DNA of 64,000 nucleotides, taken from Microbacterium sp. APC 3901. Its GTDB lineage: Bacteria > Actinomycetota > Actinomycetes > Actinomycetales > Microbacteriaceae. Below are positions 8,924 through 17,624 of the stretch, piece after piece. The stretch spans positions 1 to 64,000 of the forward strand of contig NZ_JASDCU010000013.1 in NCBI RefSeq assembly GCF_030407765.1. Direction: 5' to 3'. The translations under genes and the position numbers were made by a program. Under the pieces are notes generated by a model. It did no database searches, was not told the DNA's origin, and worked only from the letters and a program-made list of their open reading frames with translations. Position 1 is the first letter of the stretch; each line of letters starts with the position of its first letter.

Positions 8924-9019
8924 ATCAGAAGGAGATCTGACACTCCCTCCGCAGGACGGTCGAACCGTCCGTACGCGCGGGTCAGCTGGGGACTGACGAC
9001 TCTGCGCGTATATGAGTAA

Positions 9020-9032
9020 TGGTATACCGGCA
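9020..9032 (+). promoter_or_regulatory. TGGTATACCGGCA motif, copy 1 (candidate operator)
   Basis: Contains the perfect 8-bp palindrome GGTATACC. It resembles the TTGGTATACCAA core bound by FCD-type GntR repressors such as UxuR/ExuR. It lies about 200 bp before the start at 9235. A second exact copy occurs at 19050. No GntR gene is present in the window, so the regulator is unknown. Confidence 0.45.
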
Positions 9033-9234
9033 TACGTTGCATTCCATTGCGTTTCAGCGACTCGACCGAACGCGTTGCATCGCGTCCGAAAACGTGCGAA
9101 ATGAGGGCCTGCAGCCCCCTTCTGACGCGGCATTCGTGCATGCTCGGAAAGGCCCTGTCCCCCGTGACGTCGCGCATTACCCAGAGTGACGGACCCGGCC
9201 CCACCTCTTTCTGCATGCAAGAGAATTGAAGGTG

Positions 9235-9930
9235 ATGTCTGAATTCGAAGATCACACCCAGTGGCAGGCCGAGCGTCGCGCCTCCGTCACCTCGGCGACC
9301 GGAAACCTCGCTCTGATCGAGACCCGCTGGACGGGCGAGGCGCCCGATCTGGATGCCGAGCAGCAGGCGGCGTCCGACACGGTGACCGTGACGCCGATCC
9401 AGCGCACGAACATCGAGACCGGTGAAGCCGAGCACGGGCTGCGCCTGTGGGATGCCGAGGCGCCCGCGATCCGCGCCTTCGACCGCATCGACACCTACGT
9501 CTACGACCCCGCGTGGGTGCTCGAGGGGCACTTCACCCCGGTGTCCGGTGAGCGGCGGGTGTCGTTCGAACACATCCGCGACAACGGCGGCACCCGGGAA
9601 CTCGTCGTCCCCGGCGACATCCACTTCGCGCTCGACGGCCGCGAGTACACCCTGGCGGCCTTCGACGACGGCGGCACGCTGCTGCTCGTGTTCGGCGACG
9701 AGACCAACGGCTCGGAGACCTACGGATCCGGTCGCTTCCTGTTCGTCGAGCTGCGCGACGACGCGGGATCCGTGACCCTCGACTTCAACCGCGCTTTCGT
9801 GCCGCCCTGCGGATTCAGCGCCCAGTACAACTGCCCGCTGCCGCCGGCATCCAACCGCTTCCCCCTGCCTATCCGAGCAGGCGAGAAGAATGTCGTCTTC
9901 CGCGACGGCTTCGACATCTACGCGGCGTGA
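9235..9930 (+). CDS. DUF1684 family protein
   Basis: 231 aa from the ATG at 9235 with a GAAGG ribosome site just upstream. Beta-rich, no signal peptide. The C-terminal block FNRAFVPPCGF ... CPLPPASNRFPLPIRAGEK (about residues 185-222) is the signature of DUF1684, whose biochemical role is not established. It is the first gene of a transcript with a peptide-binding lipoprotein, two permeases and two ATPases, only 28 bp before the next start. The context suggests a role in handling the imported substrate (inference). Confidence 0.88.
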   Translation: MSEFEDHTQWQAERRASVTSATGNLALIETRWTGEAPDLDAEQQAASDTVTVTPIQRTNIETGEAEHGLRLWDAEAPAIRAFDRIDTYVYDPAWVLEGHFTPVSGERRVSFEHIRDNGGTRELVVPGDIHFALDGREYTLAAFDDGGTLLLVFGDETNGSETYGSGRFLFVELRDDAGSVTLDFNRAFVPPCGFSAQYNCPLPPASNRFPLPIRAGEKNVVFRDGFDIYAA

Positions 9931-9958
9931 CGCCGCACCCCCTCACCCTGGAGCACTC

Positions 9959-11452
9959 ATGAGAAGAACCCGCATCCTCGGCGCGCTCGGCGCCGTGGCC
10001 ACGCTCGCCCTCGTGGCCGGATGCGCGTCGGGCGCGACCGACGACGCCGCGAGCGAAGACGCCACGATCTTCATCGGCTCGCTGTACGAGCCGACCAACC
10101 TCAGCAACACCCAGGGCGGCGGCCAGGGTGTGACCGAGGCGCTGACCGGCAATGTCTACGAGGGCCTCTATCGGCTGACCGACGACGGCGAGGTCGAACC
10201 GCTTCTCGCCGAGGACGCTCAGGTGTCCGACGACGGGCTCACCTACACGATCACGTTGCGCGACGACGTGACGTTCCACTCGGGTGACCCACTGACCTCC
10301 GCCGACGTGAAGTCGAGCGTCGAGGCCGTCACCGCTGAAGACTCGGTCTCGGCACGCAAGTCGAGCTTCAAGACCATCGCCGACATCGCGACGCCCGACG
10401 ACACGACAGTCGTCTTCACGCTGTCGCAGCGGTCGATCTCGTTCCTCTACAACCTCAGCTACGTCTGGGTCGTGAACGACGAGGCCGGCGACATCACCGG
10501 ATCGGAAGACGGCACGGGCCCCTACACGCTCGACGAGTGGAAGAAGGGCTCGACCCTGACGCTCGAGCGCTGGGACGACTACTGGGGCGAGCCGGCCAAG
10601 AACGCCGAGGTCGTCTACACGTACTTCACCGACGCGACCGCTGAGAACAACGCTCTGGCCACAGGCGAGATCGACGTGATCACCAGCGTGCAGAGCCCGG
10701 ATTCGCTCGCGCAGTTCTCCGGCGACGACTACGTGATCAGTGAGGGCACCTCGACCACGAAGGAGCTGCTCGCGTTCAACGACCGCGTCGCTCCCTTCGA
10801 CAATGCGCTCGTGCGCAAGGCGATCTACTCGGCCGTCGACACCCAGAAGCTCCTCGAGTCGATCTGGGGCGACTACGGCACGCTGATCGGCTCGATGGTG
10901 CCGCCGACCGACCCCTGGTACGAAGACCTCACCTCGGTGAACCCGTACGACGTCGAGCTCTCGAAGGATCTGCTCGCTCAGGCCGGCTACGCCGACGGCT
11001 TCACGTTCACACTCGACACCCCGAGCTACGACCCGCACCCCGCCGTGGCGGAGTTCCTGCAGTCACAGCTCGCCGAGGTCGGCATCACGGTCGAGATCAA
11101 CACGATCAGCGCCGACGAGTGGTACACGAAGGTGTTCAAGGAGCAGGACTTCGAGGCCACCCTCCAGGAGCACGTGAACGACCGCGACGTGGTCTGGTAC
11201 GGCAACCCCGACTTCTACTGGGGCTACAACGACGCTCAGGTGCAGCAGTGGGTCGCCGAGGCCGAGCAGGCTGCGACGACCGACGAGCAGACGGCCCTGC
11301 TGAAGCAGGTCAACGAGAAGATCGCCGAGGATGCCGCGAGCGTATGGTTGTACCTGTATCCGCAGATCGTGGTCGCGTCGAGCGACCTCAGCGGTTACCC
11401 GGTCAACGGCCTGAACTCGCAGTTCTTCGCCTACGACATCGTCAAGTCCTGA
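9959..11452 (+). CDS. Peptide ABC transporter substrate-binding lipoprotein (SBP_bac_5), second system
   Basis: 497 aa from the ATG at 9959 with GGAG 7 nt upstream. Signal peptide MRRTRILGAL...ALVAGC with the lipidated Cys at 22. Family-5 blocks include SDDGLTYTITLRDDVTFHSGDPLTSADV and GTGPYTLDEWKKGSTLTLERWDDYWG (split here by position: residues about 87-116 and 182-207). It is clearly divergent from the receptor at 3833-5419, so the two systems likely bind different ligands. A strong hairpin follows at 11458, which may set receptor mRNA above permease mRNA. Confidence 0.93.
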   Translation: MRRTRILGALGAVATLALVAGCASGATDDAASEDATIFIGSLYEPTNLSNTQGGGQGVTEALTGNVYEGLYRLTDDGEVEPLLAEDAQVSDDGLTYTITLRDDVTFHSGDPLTSADVKSSVEAVTAEDSVSARKSSFKTIADIATPDDTTVVFTLSQRSISFLYNLSYVWVVNDEAGDITGSEDGTGPYTLDEWKKGSTLTLERWDDYWGEPAKNAEVVYTYFTDATAENNALATGEIDVITSVQSPDSLAQFSGDDYVISEGTSTTKELLAFNDRVAPFDNALVRKAIYSAVDTQKLLESIWGDYGTLIGSMVPPTDPWYEDLTSVNPYDVELSKDLLAQAGYADGFTFTLDTPSYDPHPAVAEFLQSQLAEVGITVEINTISADEWYTKVFKEQDFEATLQEHVNDRDVVWYGNPDFYWGYNDAQVQQWVAEAEQAATTDEQTALLKQVNEKIAEDAASVWLYLYPQIVVASSDLSGYPVNGLNSQFFAYDIVKS

Positions 11453-11457
11453 CGCGC

Positions 11458-11488
11458 GAGGGGGATGCCGCGCGTCGGCATCCCCCTC
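11458..11488 (+). terminator. Intra-operon hairpin after the binding protein
   Basis: Perfect 12-bp stem GAGGGGGATGCC / GGCATCCCCCTC with a 7-nt loop, followed by TTTC. It lies between the receptor stop and the permease start (11506). Partial termination or 3'-end protection at this place is common in ABC import operons and yields excess binding protein. Confidence 0.7.
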
Positions 11489-11505
11489 TTTCATCCTGAG
11501 AAGCC

Positions 11506-12468
11506 ATGCTCGCCTACCTGCTGCGCCGCCTCGCGTTCCTCGTGGTCTCGCTCATCGTCGCGATGATCGCGATCTTCGTGCTGCTGCGGCTGCTTCCCGG
11601 TGACCCGGCGAACGCCCTGCTCTCGGTGAACGCCACTCCCGAGCAGATCGCCGCAGCCCGCGCGCAGGTCGGATCCGACCAGCCGCTGCTGCAGCAGTTC
11701 ACCACCTGGGCGGGGCAGCTGCTGCGCTTCGATCTCGGAGAGTCCTTCCTGAGTTCTCGTCCGGTCGGCCCCGACATCGCCGATCGCCTCGCCGTGACTC
11801 TCCCCCTCACTCTCATCGCCTTCACGGTGGCCCTGCTCGTCTCGCTCGTGATCGGCATCACGGCCGCCGTGAAGTCCGACCGCTGGTACGGCATCGCCCT
11901 CTCCGGTTTCGCACAGCTCGGCGTCGCGGTTCCCGTCTTCTGGGTGGGCGTCGTGCTCGTGTGGGTCTTCGCACTCGGACTGGGCCTGCTGCCCTCCGGC
12001 GGATTCCCGCGCGACGACTGGGAGGACCCGGCCGACGCGCTGCGCTCGCTCGCCCTGCCGGTGATCACCATCGTGATCGTGATGAGCGCCTCCCTCAGCC
12101 GCTACGTGCGGTCCGCCACCCTCGACGTGATCGGCAGCGACTATCTGCGCACCGCCCGGGCCGGCGGATCCGGCACGGCCGAAGCACTCATCCGTCACGG
12201 CGTGCGAAACGGCTCAGTACCCGTCGTCGCGATCCTCGGCATCGAGCTGTCGACGACACTGCTCGGCGCGGTCGTCGTCGAGAGCGTCTTCACCCTCCCC
12301 GGCCTCGGCAGTCTGCTGCTGTCGGCCATCGAGCAGCACGACTTCCAGGTCATCCAGGGCGTCCTCGTCGTCAGCACCCTGTTCGTGCTGCTCGTCGGCT
12401 TCGCCGCCGACATCGTGCAGCGCCTGATCGATCCGCGTCTGCGCACGAGCGTCTCGGGCAACCGATGA
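11506..12468 (+). CDS. Peptide ABC transporter permease (DppB/OppB type), second system
   Basis: 320 aa. Begins MLAYLLRRLAFLVVSLIVAM, followed by the LRLLPGDPANALL motif typical of the DppB-type subunit and a permease core with about six membrane helices, ending VQRLIDPRLR. The ATG at 11506 lies shortly after the hairpin at 11458-11488, with GAGAAG as a ribosome site. Coupled to the next permease by a 4-bp overlap. Forms the pore with the DppC-type subunit. Confidence 0.93.
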   Translation: MLAYLLRRLAFLVVSLIVAMIAIFVLLRLLPGDPANALLSVNATPEQIAAARAQVGSDQPLLQQFTTWAGQLLRFDLGESFLSSRPVGPDIADRLAVTLPLTLIAFTVALLVSLVIGITAAVKSDRWYGIALSGFAQLGVAVPVFWVGVVLVWVFALGLGLLPSGGFPRDDWEDPADALRSLALPVITIVIVMSASLSRYVRSATLDVIGSDYLRTARAGGSGTAEALIRHGVRNGSVPVVAILGIELSTTLLGAVVVESVFTLPGLGSLLLSAIEQHDFQVIQGVLVVSTLFVLLVGFAADIVQRLIDPRLRTSVSGNR

Positions 12469-13325
12469 GCCGCGTCGCCGAGCAGCTGATAACCGGTTCC
12501 GTCCCCGTGCGGAGGCGGCCGAAGGCGACTCTGCTGATCGGACTCGTGCTCACCGGCGCCATCGTGCTGATCGCCCTGGTCTCGCTGTTCTGGCTGCCCT
12601 ATCCGCTCGCCGACACCAGCGGCGGTCGCCTCGAAGGGCCGAGCGCCCTGCACCTGCTCGGCACCGATCGACTCGGCCGTGACCTGCTGTCGCAGCTCAT
12701 GTGGGGTGCACGGATCGCGCTGATCGTCGGCACCTGCTCGGTCGCCATCGCCGCCGTGCTCGGCACCGTCGTCGGCCTCATCGCCGCGTTCTCCCGCCCC
12801 TGGGTCGACGACACGCTCTCGGCCGGGCTAGACGTCGTCATCGCGTTCCCCGTGCTGCTGCTCGCGATGCTCGTGGTCGCTGTGCAGGGCGCCTCGCTCT
12901 GGTCTGCGGTCCTCGCGATCGGTCTCGCGATGTCGGCGGTCGTCGCGCGACTCACCCGCATCCTGTCGCGCCGCGTGCTGCAGGAGCAGTTCGTCACCGC
13001 CGCCCGCACCAGCGGCACTTCGACGCTGGGCATCGTGTTCCAGCATGTGCTGCCGAACATCGCGCCGACCCTCGCCGTCAGCCTCGCGCTGCAGTTCGGT
13101 GCCGCCGTGCTCGCCGAGGCGAGCCTGTCGTACCTCGGACTCGGCGCACCGCCGCCCAACGCGTCGTGGGGTCGCATGCTGCAGGAGGCGCAGGGCACCG
13201 TGCTGACCGCTCCGGTCGGCGCGATCGCCCCCGGCATCGCCATCATCGCCCTCGTGCTCGGGGTCAACTTCCTCGCCGACGGCCTGCGCGACCTCGCCGA
13301 CCCGACCCGCAGGAGGAGCCGATGA
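12465..13325 (+). CDS. Peptide ABC transporter permease (DppC/OppC type), second system
   Basis: 286 aa from the ATG at 12465, which overlaps the preceding stop (ATGA). N-terminal helix ATLLIGLVLTGAIVLIALVS, then LLGTDRLGRDLLSQLMWGAR, the diagnostic DppC-type motif near residue 65, then a permease domain with the EAA-type loop before LSYLGLGAPPPNASWG. Ends NFLADGLRDLADPTRRR. The frame stays open far upstream of 12465, but that part overlaps the first permease and is not a protein. Confidence 0.93.
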   Translation: MSRVAEQLITGSVPVRRRPKATLLIGLVLTGAIVLIALVSLFWLPYPLADTSGGRLEGPSALHLLGTDRLGRDLLSQLMWGARIALIVGTCSVAIAAVLGTVVGLIAAFSRPWVDDTLSAGLDVVIAFPVLLLAMLVVAVQGASLWSAVLAIGLAMSAVVARLTRILSRRVLQEQFVTAARTSGTSTLGIVFQHVLPNIAPTLAVSLALQFGAAVLAEASLSYLGLGAPPPNASWGRMLQEAQGTVLTAPVGAIAPGIAIIALVLGVNFLADGLRDLADPTRRRSR

Positions 13326-14119
13326 GCATCCTCGACGTCTCAGGCCTCATCGTGCGCTCGGCATCCGGCGCACTCGTTCGCGACGTCTCGTTCTCGCTCC
13401 AGCCCGGCGAGCGCCTCGGGCTGATCGGTGAATCGGGGTCAGGCAAGTCGTTGACCTCGCTCGCGGTGACCGGGCTGCTTCCCGACTCTCTGCATGCATC
13501 CGGTTCGGTGCTGCTCGACGGGCATCAGGTCGTCGGTGCTCGGGATGTCGACCTCCGCCCACTGCGAGGACCCGTCGCGCAGATCGTGTTCCAGGAGCCG
13601 CTCACCGCGCTCGATCCGCTGATGCGGGTCGGCCGCCAGATCGCCGAGCCGCTGCGCCGTCATCTCGGGCTGCGGGGCACGGAGCTGCGTTCGGCTGTCA
13701 CGAGTGCTCTCGACGAGGTGGCGCTGTCGGATCCGCGCATCGCGCGCGCCTACCCACACGAGCTCTCAGGCGGTCAGCGGCAACGCGTGGCGATCGCGAT
13801 CGCCCTCGCAGCGCGCCCTGAGCTGCTCATCGCCGACGAGCCGACGACGGCGCTCGACGTGACGGTGCAGGATGCCGTGCTCTCCCTGCTCGAGCGACTC
13901 GTCGCCGACCGTGGCATGGCGTTGCTGTTCATCAGCCACGACCTCGCCGTCGTCTCGCGCATGGTCGATCGCATCGTCGTGCTGCGCGACGGGCTGGTCG
14001 TCGAGGAGGGTGCGGTCGCGCAGGTGCTGCAGAGCCCGGCAGAGCCGTACACCCGGATGCTGGTCGACAGCGCCCGCGCACTCGACGCGTTCCTCGACGC
14101 CGCGGAGGGCGAGCGATGA
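13322..14119 (+). CDS. Peptide ABC transporter ATP-binding protein (OppD/DppD type), second system
   Basis: 265 aa from the ATG at 13322, coupled to the permease by ATGA. Walker A GESGSGKS at about 39-46, Q-loop FQEP, signature LSGGQRQR near 148-155, Walker B LLIADEP, and H-loop LLFISHD. Shorter than the typical 320-aa OppD because it lacks the long C-terminal extension; the zinc-binding Cys cluster seen in some OppD proteins is absent. Partner of the ATPase encoded by 14116-14871. Confidence 0.92.
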   Translation: MSILDVSGLIVRSASGALVRDVSFSLQPGERLGLIGESGSGKSLTSLAVTGLLPDSLHASGSVLLDGHQVVGARDVDLRPLRGPVAQIVFQEPLTALDPLMRVGRQIAEPLRRHLGLRGTELRSAVTSALDEVALSDPRIARAYPHELSGGQRQRVAIAIALAARPELLIADEPTTALDVTVQDAVLSLLERLVADRGMALLFISHDLAVVSRMVDRIVVLRDGLVVEEGAVAQVLQSPAEPYTRMLVDSARALDAFLDAAEGER

Positions 14120-14871
14120 GCCTTCTCGAACTGCGCGGTGCGGGCTTCGCCTATGGATCCCGTCAGGTGCTCGACGACGTGTCGCTGAGCCTCGACGACG
14201 GCGACTCCCTGGGTCTCGTCGGCGAGTCGGGTGCCGGCAAGTCGACGATCCTGCGTCTGCTGCTGGGGCTCTCGGCGCCGCGAGAGGGACAGGTGCTGTT
14301 CGACGGCGTGCCCCTGTCGCTGCGCGACCGCGCCCAGATGCGTCGCTTCCGTGCCAGCGTGCAGCCGGTCTTCCAAGACCCGTACTCGTCGCTCGACCCC
14401 CGTCAGCGCATCGACCGCATCATCGGCGAGCCCCTTCGTTCACTCGGCCTCGCCTCCGGCGCCGACGCGAAGCGCCGCATCGCCGAATCCCTCGAATCGG
14501 TCGGGCTTCCCGCCGACACCGCCCGCCGGTATCCCCACGAGTTCTCGGGCGGGCAACGCCAGCGCATCGCCATCGCCCGCGCCGTCGTCTCCCGGCCTCG
14601 CGTGCTGCTCGCCGACGAGCCGGTCAGTGCACTCGACGTCACGACACGCGTGCAGGTGCTCGAACTGCTCGATCGGCTGCGTCGCGAGAACGGCCTGTCG
14701 CTCATCATGGTGTCGCACGACCTCACGGCCATCGCCTCGGCGTGCGACCGCACGGTGGTGCTGCAGAACGGGCGCGTCGTCGAGCAGGGTGCGACGGCAT
14801 CCGTGCTTCATGCCCCGCACGACCCGTACACGCGGGCATTGGTCGACGCGGTTCCGCGCCTCCCCCGCTGA
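14116..14871 (+). CDS. Peptide ABC transporter ATP-binding protein (OppF/DppF type), second system
   Basis: 251 aa from the ATG at 14116 (ATGA overlap with the previous gene). Walker A GESGAGKS near 36-43, Q-loop FQDPYSSLDPRQ, signature FSGGQRQR, Walker B LLADEPVSALD and H-loop MVSHD. Ends HDPYTRALVDAVPRLPR, the usual tail of this subfamily. Last gene of the six-gene operon starting at 9235. Its stop lies 6 bp from the stop of the convergent HIT gene. Confidence 0.92.
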   Translation: MSLLELRGAGFAYGSRQVLDDVSLSLDDGDSLGLVGESGAGKSTILRLLLGLSAPREGQVLFDGVPLSLRDRAQMRRFRASVQPVFQDPYSSLDPRQRIDRIIGEPLRSLGLASGADAKRRIAESLESVGLPADTARRYPHEFSGGQRQRIAIARAVVSRPRVLLADEPVSALDVTTRVQVLELLDRLRRENGLSLIMVSHDLTAIASACDRTVVLQNGRVVEQGATASVLHAPHDPYTRALVDAVPRLPR

Positions 14872-14877
14872 GTCCGA

Positions 14878-15342
14878 TCAGGCGCTCGCCTGCCACCCTC
14901 TTCGCAGCGCGGACACTGACGCATCCAGCTCCGCGTCAGGGAGATACAGGGGTCCGTCCGAGATGTCCACGTTCTGCAGGGGGTCATCCGCGACGTGCTG
15001 CGGGAACACGTGGCAGTGCAGATGCGGTGCCCGATGCCCCATCACCAGGTAGTTGATCTTCCGCGGGTCGAACGCCGTGTCGACGGCCCGGCCCGCGCGC
15101 TGGACATCGCGCCAGAACGCACTGAGCTGAGCGGCGTCCAGCTGACCGAGGTCGGTGAGATGCTCGCGGAGGATGACCACGGTGTAGCCGGGATGCGCCT
15201 GGTTTCGCACCAGACGGATGCGAGTCGCGTCTGTGGAGGCAACGAGGATGCTGTGCTCGTTCTCCGGCAGATGAGCGTCGGCGCACATCCCGCAGAGCTC
15301 AGGGTCCACGAGTTCTGCCCACTCCTCATCCGTCCACCACAT
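14878..15342 (-). CDS. HIT-family (histidine triad) hydrolase
   Basis: 154 aa from the ATG at 15342. The triad reads HLHCHVF with His at 107, 109 and 111. A CGMC pair at 17-20 resembles the zinc-binding Cys of Fhit/HINT-like proteins. Family members hydrolyse nucleotide-phosphoramidates or dinucleoside polyphosphates; the exact substrate here is not known. TACCAT ends 6 nt before the ATG, suggesting a leaderless message. The frame is open upstream of 15342 but without protein-like content. Confidence 0.9.
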   Translation of the reverse strand: MWWTDEEWAELVDPELCGMCADAHLPENEHSILVASTDATRIRLVRNQAHPGYTVVILREHLTDLGQLDAAQLSAFWRDVQRAGRAVDTAFDPRKINYLVMGHRAPHLHCHVFPQHVADDPLQNVDISDGPLYLPDAELDASVSALRRGWQASA

Positions 15343-15391
15343 CGGCCCATGGTAACCAGACGAATCGCGCTGCCGGTCGCACCGAGCGCCG

Positions 15392-15793
15392 TCAGCCCGC
15401 CGAACCCGCCAGCCCGAAGTACGCGAGCTCCGCATCGTTCAGCATCCGGGAGCGGATCAGGAACCGCATCCCCGTCGGCCCCTCGACCGAGAAGCCGGCA
15501 CCGCGACCAGGCACGACATCGATCGTCAGGTGCGTGTACTTCCAGTACTCGAACTGCGACTCCGACATGAAGACCTCGACCGGGGCGTCGAGCCCGACGT
15601 CGAGCGCGCCCAGCAGCACATCGCCCGGTCCTGTGATGAACATCCCCACCGGGTAGCACATGGGCGACGAGCCGTCGCAACATCCGCCCGACTGATGGAA
15701 CATCAGAGGTCCATGCTGCACAGTGAGATCGCGGACGAGGGATGCCGCGGCATCCGTCACGTCGACCCGCTGATAGGTGCCGATGCTCACCAT
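15392..15793 (-). CDS. DUF779 family protein, associated with acetaldehyde dehydrogenase
   Basis: 133 aa. Contains HGPLMFHQSGGCCDGSSPMCYP (residues about 27-48), a Cys-rich block characteristic of DUF779, then SESQFEYWKYTHLTIDVVPGRG and EGPTGMRFLIRS. Family members are almost always encoded next to aldehyde dehydrogenases of the AcoD/ExaC group, and the three clustered Cys suggest metal or iron-sulfur chemistry, but no activity is established. Lies 81 bp after the aldehyde dehydrogenase stop on the same strand, so the two are probably co-transcribed. AGGAAGG precedes the start at 15793. Confidence 0.9.
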   Translation of the reverse strand: MVSIGTYQRVDVTDAAASLVRDLTVQHGPLMFHQSGGCCDGSSPMCYPVGMFITGPGDVLLGALDVGLDAPVEVFMSESQFEYWKYTHLTIDVVPGRGAGFSVEGPTGMRFLIRSRMLNDAELAYFGLAGSAG

Positions 15794-15874
15794 GGTCCGC
15801 GCCTTCCTGGGGTGGTTCGAGGGCAGATGGTTCCGGGCGGACGCTGAGGGTGCAGCGCCCGCCCGGGGTCGAAC

Positions 15875-17440
15875 TCAGAAGAAGCCCATCGGGCCCTCTG
15901 CATACGAGACCAGGAGGTTCTTGGTCTGCTGGTAGTGATCGAGCATCATCTTGTGGTTCTCGCGCCCGACGCCCGACTGCTTGTATCCACCGAACGCGGC
16001 GTGCGCGGGGTACTGGTGATACGTGTTGGTCCACACGCGACCTGCCTCGATCGCACGCCCTGCCCGATAGGCGGTGTCGCCACTGCGGCTCCACACCCCG
16101 GCACCGAGACCGTAGAGCGTGTCGTTCGCGATCGAGATCGCATCGTCGAAACCGTCGAACGAGGTGACCGACAGCACCGGCCCGAAGATCTCCTCCTGGA
16201 AGATGCGCATGTCGTTGGTGCCCTCGAAGACGGTCGGTGCGACGTAGTACCCCTCGCTGAGATCTCCACCGAGGTCGACGCGGTCGCCACCAGCGAGCAG
16301 TCGCGCGCCGCCCTGCTTCCCGATGTCGATGTAGCTGAGGATCTTCTCCAGCTGGTCGTTCGACGCCTGGGCACCGATCATCGTGGCGGGGTCGAGCGGG
16401 TTGCCCTGGATCACCTTGCCGACGCGCTCGAGACCGTCGGCGAGGAAGCCGTCGTAGATCGACCGCTGGATGAGCGCCCGCGACGGGCACGTGCAGACCT
16501 CGCCCTGGTTCAGCGCGAACATCGTGAAGCCTTCGAGCGCCTTGTCGTAGAACGGGTCGGCGGTGTCGCGAGCGACGTCCTCGAAGAACACGTTGGGGCT
16601 CTTGCCTCCGAGTTCGAGGGTCACGGGTATCAGGTTCTGCGAGGCGTACTGCATGATCAGGCGCCCCGTCGTGGTCTCACCCGTGAAGGCGACCTTGCGG
16701 ATGCGCTTGTGCTGCGCGAGCGGTGCGCCCGCCTCGATGCCGAAGCCGTTGACGATGTTCACGACACCGGGCGGCAGCAGGTCTCCGATGATGTCGAAGA
16801 GGAACAGCAGGGATGCCGGGGTCTGCTCCGCCGGCTTGATGACCACGCAGTTGCCTGCGGCGAGCGCCGGTGCGAGCTTCCACACGGCCATCAGGATCGG
16901 GAAGTTCCAGGGGATGATCTGGCCGACCACTCCGAGCGGCTCGTGGAAGTGGTACGCGACGGTGTTCTCGTCGAGCTGGCTGATGCCGCCCTCCTGCGCC
17001 CGGAGCACGCCGGCGAAGTAGCGGAAGTGATCGACCGCGAGGGGGATGTCGGCGGCGAGCGTCTCGCGCACCGGCTTGCCGTTCTCCCACGTCTCGGCGA
17101 CGGCGATCTCCTCGAGGTGCTGCTCGATGCGATCGGCGATCCGGTTGAGCACGACCGCGCGCTCGGCCGGACTGGTCTTGCCCCAACTCGCGAACGCCTT
17201 CCAGGCGACGTCGACGGCACGGTCGATGTCTTCGACGGTGCCGCGGCCGACCTCGGTGAACGGCTTGCCGTTGACCGGGCTCACGTTGTCGAAGAACTGG
17301 CCCTTGACCGGATCCACGAACTCGCCGCCGATGTAATGACCGTACCGCGGACGGTAGGTGGCGACAGCGCCCGGCTGACCGGGGGCGGCGTACGCGGAGG
17401 ATGCGGGGGCGGTGGACACGTCTTCTTCGACGATCGTCAT
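15875..17440 (-). CDS. Aldehyde dehydrogenase (acetaldehyde dehydrogenase II type)
   Basis: 521 aa from the ATG at 17440, with a GGAG ribosome site. NAD(P)-dependent oxidation of an aldehyde, probably acetaldehyde, to the acid. Visible motifs: PWNFP at about 178-182, cofactor loop FTGET near 252-256, TLELGGK with the general-base Glu at about 276, and NQGEVC with the nucleophile Cys at about 316 (a second Cys at 318). The length and the [17 protein letters not shown] block fit the ExaC/AcoD group. Operon with DUF779 downstream. A GAF-type regulator lies just upstream on the same strand, the usual arrangement for acetoin/ethanol-responsive control. Confidence 0.93.
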   Translation of the reverse strand: MTIVEEDVSTAPASSAYAAPGQPGAVATYRPRYGHYIGGEFVDPVKGQFFDNVSPVNGKPFTEVGRGTVEDIDRAVDVAWKAFASWGKTSPAERAVVLNRIADRIEQHLEEIAVAETWENGKPVRETLAADIPLAVDHFRYFAGVLRAQEGGISQLDENTVAYHFHEPLGVVGQIIPWNFPILMAVWKLAPALAAGNCVVIKPAEQTPASLLFLFDIIGDLLPPGVVNIVNGFGIEAGAPLAQHKRIRKVAFTGETTTGRLIMQYASQNLIPVTLELGGKSPNVFFEDVARDTADPFYDKALEGFTMFALNQGEVCTCPSRALIQRSIYDGFLADGLERVGKVIQGNPLDPATMIGAQASNDQLEKILSYIDIGKQGGARLLAGGDRVDLGGDLSEGYYVAPTVFEGTNDMRIFQEEIFGPVLSVTSFDGFDDAISIANDTLYGLGAGVWSRSGDTAYRAGRAIEAGRVWTNTYHQYPAHAAFGGYKQSGVGRENHKMMLDHYQQTKNLLVSYAEGPMGFF

Positions 17441-17519
17441 CGGAACTCCTTCGACGGGCCACGGCGTCGGTGCTGCGGCTGTCCTCCGACGGTAGGCCGG
17501 CGGAGGTTGCGCTCCGATG

Positions 17520-17622
17520 CGCAACGTTGCGAACGGTTGCACGTCACGCCGGCACCTTTTCGAATCGCGTGAATGACCCGATCCGAGGTCGGAATGCAAC
17601 CAATCGCGCGATTCGAAAGGTG
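17520..17622. promoter_or_regulatory. Operator-like palindromes upstream of the aldehyde dehydrogenase
   Basis: Between the regulator stop (17625) and the dehydrogenase start there is a perfect 12-bp palindrome CGCAACGTTGCG (17520-17531), more GTTGC/GCAAC half-sites at about 17506, 17535 and 17596, and a long inverted repeat: CACCTTTTCGAATCGCG (17553-17569) against CGCGATTCGAAAGGTG (17607-17622). The inverted repeat may act as a terminator for the regulator gene or as paired operators; it has no T tract. Confidence 0.5.
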
Positions 17623-17624
17623 GG

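Larger units (their letters stand above)
8848..9234. promoter_or_regulatory. 387-bp regulatory gap ahead of the DUF1684/peptide operon
   Basis: No gene seen. It holds the nested hairpin (8857-8923), a second hairpin GGACGGT-cga-ACCGTCC (8954-8970), a third GTCAG-CTGGGGA-CTGAC (8981-8997) with the same loop as the inner stem at 8883-8899, and the motif TGGTATACCGGCA (9020-9032). The same 13-mer occurs at 19050-19062. The density of structure suggests regulated expression of the operon that starts at 9235. Confidence 0.6.

Noticed and set aside
15935..17572. 545-residue open frame opposite the aldehyde dehydrogenase
   Set aside because: Shadow frame of a clear aldehyde dehydrogenase with catalytic Cys and Glu.
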